From Actinomycetota bacterium (lineage in GTDB: Bacteria; Actinomycetota; Thermoleophilia; UBA2241): a stretch of DNA of 8,206 nucleotides. Both the position numbers and the translations under genes were made by a program. Every line of letters starts with the position of its first letter. The first letter of the stretch is position 1. The notes beneath the pieces were generated by a model. That model made no database searches. It saw only the letters and a list, made by a program, of their open reading frames with translations, and had not been told where the DNA came from. Below, piece by piece: positions 6,592 through 8,206 of this stretch. The DNA is taken from the NCBI GenBank assembly GCA_003157715.1, contig PMKK01000324.1, positions 1 to 8,206 on the forward strand. The letters run 5' to 3'.

Positions 6592-6598
6592 GTGAGCA

Positions 6599-7690
6599 TC
6601 ACTCCCAACGGAAGAAACGGACAGAGAAGACGAAAAAGACAGCGGTCACCACGAGCAGGACCATGATGTCCCAGCGTACCGCCCACAGCGCGAAGCCCTT
6701 GATCATCACGTCGCGCATCGCGTTGGCCAGATAATACAGCGGCATGGCCTTGACGACCGGCTGGATCCAGACGGGCGCGTTGTTCATCGGAAAGAAGATG
6801 CCGGACAGAAACATCATCGGCGTGCCGATCGACTGACCGAGCGCCTCCGAGATCTCGACGTTCTTCGAGACGGCCGCGATGAAGAAGCCGATCGCCACGA
6901 AGCTGGCCGAGCCGATCAGCGCCAGCACCGCCATGCGCGCCAGAGTGGGTCCGGGCGCCATATGGATGTGAAACAGCCCGACGCCGACGGCGATCACGAG
7001 CCCCGCCTGTATGAGCGCCAGCAGCAGATGCACGAGCACGCGCGAGCCGACGAAGCTGGGCAACGGCATGGGAGTCGCCTTGAGCCGGCGCAGGACGCCG
7101 CGCTGGCGGTAGGCCACGAACGTTCCCGACACACCGTAGATGCCGTTGGTCATGAGCGCCATCGCCACCACGCCGGGTACCAGGAAGCTGATGTAGTTGA
7201 AGCTCGAGCCGGCGATGCCCCGCGAGCGCAGTTCGAACTTGGGCTGCGCGCCGCTGGCCTGCTGGGCGAAGCCGCTCACGACCTGCTGGGTGACCATGGT
7301 CACGGTGCCGGCCTGGGCCAGGGAACTGTTGTCGTAGTAGAACGGCAGGGTGCTCGACCCCTTGCCGAAGCGCTGCTCGAGACCGGCGGGCAGCACGAGC
7401 ACGGCGGCGTAGTCGCCGTTTCTCAGCGACTTCAGCGCGGCGGGCTCGCTTGAGACGGCCGTTACCTTGAGCGCATCGACGCCGCGAAAGACCTTGACCA
7501 TGGCCGCCGACATCGGACCGCGGTCCTCGTTTACGATCGCCAGCTTGGTCGTGAAGCTGCCCGACTGGCCGAACACCACGCCGAGCAGGAACATGAGCAG
7601 CACCGGAAAGAAGAACGTCCAGAACAGCGCCTGACGGTTGCGCACCGTGATCTGGATGTCGGCCTTGACGAAATCCCAGAACGTGCGCAT
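6599..7690 (-). CDS. ABC-2 type transporter permease
   Basis: A 363-residue inner-membrane permease of the ABC-2 export family (DrrB/NatB/YbhR-like). It pairs with the ATPase encoded just upstream to export an unknown substrate such as a drug, lipid or polymer. TM1 is at about 21-41. A large extracytoplasmic domain (about 42-165) carries the NEDRGPMS segment (54-61) seen in permeases with an inserted domain. Five more segments follow at about 167-188, 216-238, 252-273, 285-302 and 341-360. A basic cytosolic loop RQRGVLRRLKATP (195-207) and the family hallmark FLSGIFFP (294-301), followed by PLYYL, are clear. ATG at 7690 directly abuts the ATPase stop (TAGATG), and GGAGG at 7705-7701 lies 10 nt upstream. 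Length and topology are those of a complete half-transporter subunit. Confidence 0.9.
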   Translation of the reverse strand: MRTFWDFVKADIQITVRNRQALFWTFFFPVLLMFLLGVVFGQSGSFTTKLAIVNEDRGPMSAAMVKVFRGVDALKVTAVSSEPAALKSLRNGDYAAVLVLPAGLEQRFGKGSSTLPFYYDNSSLAQAGTVTMVTQQVVSGFAQQASGAQPKFELRSRGIAGSSFNYISFLVPGVVAMALMTNGIYGVSGTFVAYRQRGVLRRLKATPMPLPSFVGSRVLVHLLLALIQAGLVIAVGVGLFHIHMAPGPTLARMAVLALIGSASFVAIGFFIAAVSKNVEISEALGQSIGTPMMFLSGIFFPMNNAPVWIQPVVKAMPLYYLANAMRDVMIKGFALWAVRWDIMVLLVVTAVFFVFSVRFFRWE

Positions 7691-8206
7691 CTACCTGCCG
7701 CCTCCGAACCCGAAACGGCGCCGCTTCTTGGCGGCAAGACCAGCCGCGGCCTCTTCGTCCTCATCGCTCAGCTTGCGACCGGTCATGCTCAGAAAGACGT
7801 CCTCGAGATCGGCGCCCCTGACGTCGAGGTGGGCTACCCGCAGGCCGCGAAAGCGGGCGAAGTCGAGCAGCGCGACGACGGTCCGCTGAGCGTCGTCGGC
7901 CACCACTTCGTAGCCCTCGTCGACCGCCCGGCAAGCGGTCGCGCCATCAAGCCCGCGAAGCTCGTCGGCCGGCACACGCTCGCTCAGGTCGAACCGCACG
8001 GTCGCCTCGGTGCCGAGCTGGGTGATCAGCGTGCGCGGCACGTCGAGCGCCATCATGCGGCCGCGATCCATGACCGCGACGCGCTCGCAGAGCCGCTCCG
8101 CCTCCTCCATGTAATGGGTGGTCAGCACCACCGTGGTACCGTCGCGATTGATCTCGCCGATCACCTCCCACAGGGCCCGCCGGGCGCGCGGGTCGAGGCC
8201 CGTGGT
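7691..8206 (-). CDS. ABC transporter ATP-binding protein, C-terminal part (5' end outside window)
   Basis: The frame is open from the window edge (8206) to TAG at 7693-7691, giving 171 visible residues that begin T-T-G-L-D-P, the D-loop just after Walker B. The H-loop TTHYMEEAE is at visible residues 29-37, with switch H31. The C-terminal extension ends with LEDVFLSMTGR, typical of DrrA/NatA/CcmA-like ATPases that serve ABC-2 permeases, followed by a basic, Gly-rich tail (KKRRRFGFGGGR). Walker A, the Q-loop and the LSGGQ signature must lie beyond the window and cannot be checked. The apparent start at 8164 is an internal GTG (the V after WE). It energises export through the permease, whose ATG follows the stop with no gap; both are in one transcript with the zinc-ribbon gene. 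Confidence 0.92.
   Translation of the reverse strand, partial: TTGLDPRARRALWEVIGEINRDGTTVVLTTHYMEEAERLCERVAVMDRGRMMALDVPRTLITQLGTEATVRFDLSERVPADELRGLDGATACRAVDEGYEVVADDAQRTVVALLDFARFRGLRVAHLDVRGADLEDVFLSMTGRKLSDEDEEAAAGLAAKKRRRFGFGGGR

Noticed and set aside
6962..7453. Plus-strand open frame inside the ABC permease
   Set aside because: Antisense shadow, His/Glu/Arg-rich; the minus strand carries the ABC-2 hallmark residues.
1..8206. Defence island, CRISPR array, mobile element or tRNA gene
   Set aside because: The DinG-type helicase could recall CRISPR-associated DinG (type IV), but there is no cas gene or repeat array, and the exonuclease fusion fits the repair-type DinG. No transposase, terminal inverted repeats or tRNA-like cloverleaf was recognised.

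Overview
This is a GC-rich bacterial chromosome segment (by eye roughly 70% G+C, not counted). Genes are packed tightly, GTG start codons occur, and third positions are almost always G or C. No rRNA, tRNA, CRISPR array, insertion sequence, integrase or phage gene is visible. The lineage cannot be fixed from the sequence. A high-GC phylum such as Actinomycetota is plausible, partly because the best promoter candidate looks leaderless, but this is an inference.

Layout from left to right. (1) Positions 1-416, plus strand: the 3' part of a bacterioferritin-like di-iron ferritin gene, cut by the window edge. (2) Positions 425-3036, minus strand: a two-gene operon of paralogous 12-helix major facilitator (MFS) transporters, joined by a TGATG stop/start overlap. 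(3) Positions 3037-3213: a divergent intergenic region with candidate promoters for both directions and a 9-bp direct repeat between them. (4) Positions 3214-6123, plus strand: a large DinG-family protein with an N-terminal DEDDh (DnaQ-like) exonuclease and a C-terminal XPD/DinG-type helicase that keeps the four iron-sulfur cysteines. (5) Positions 6127-8206, minus strand: an operon read from right to left, made of the C-terminal part of an ABC-type ATPase, its ABC-2 type permease, and a small two-helix membrane protein with a zinc ribbon.

The two convergent junctions share an unusual design. At 428-467 there is a perfect 18-bp inverted repeat with a 4-nt loop, and at 6089-6115 a perfect 11-bp inverted repeat with a 5-nt loop. 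Each begins exactly 11 nt after the stop codon of one gene and lies inside the last codons of the opposing gene. They look like bidirectional, coding-embedded transcription stops without a T-tract.

Functionally the window combines iron storage, two probable drug/metabolite exporters, a DNA repair nuclease-helicase and an ABC exporter. These look like neighbouring housekeeping or accessory genes, not one pathway. I found no convincing defence island or new multi-gene system. The points most worth checking are the exonuclease plus Fe-S DinG architecture, the paired hairpins, and the uncharacterised zinc-ribbon membrane protein tied to the ABC exporter. No stretch longer than 300 bases lacks a gene.
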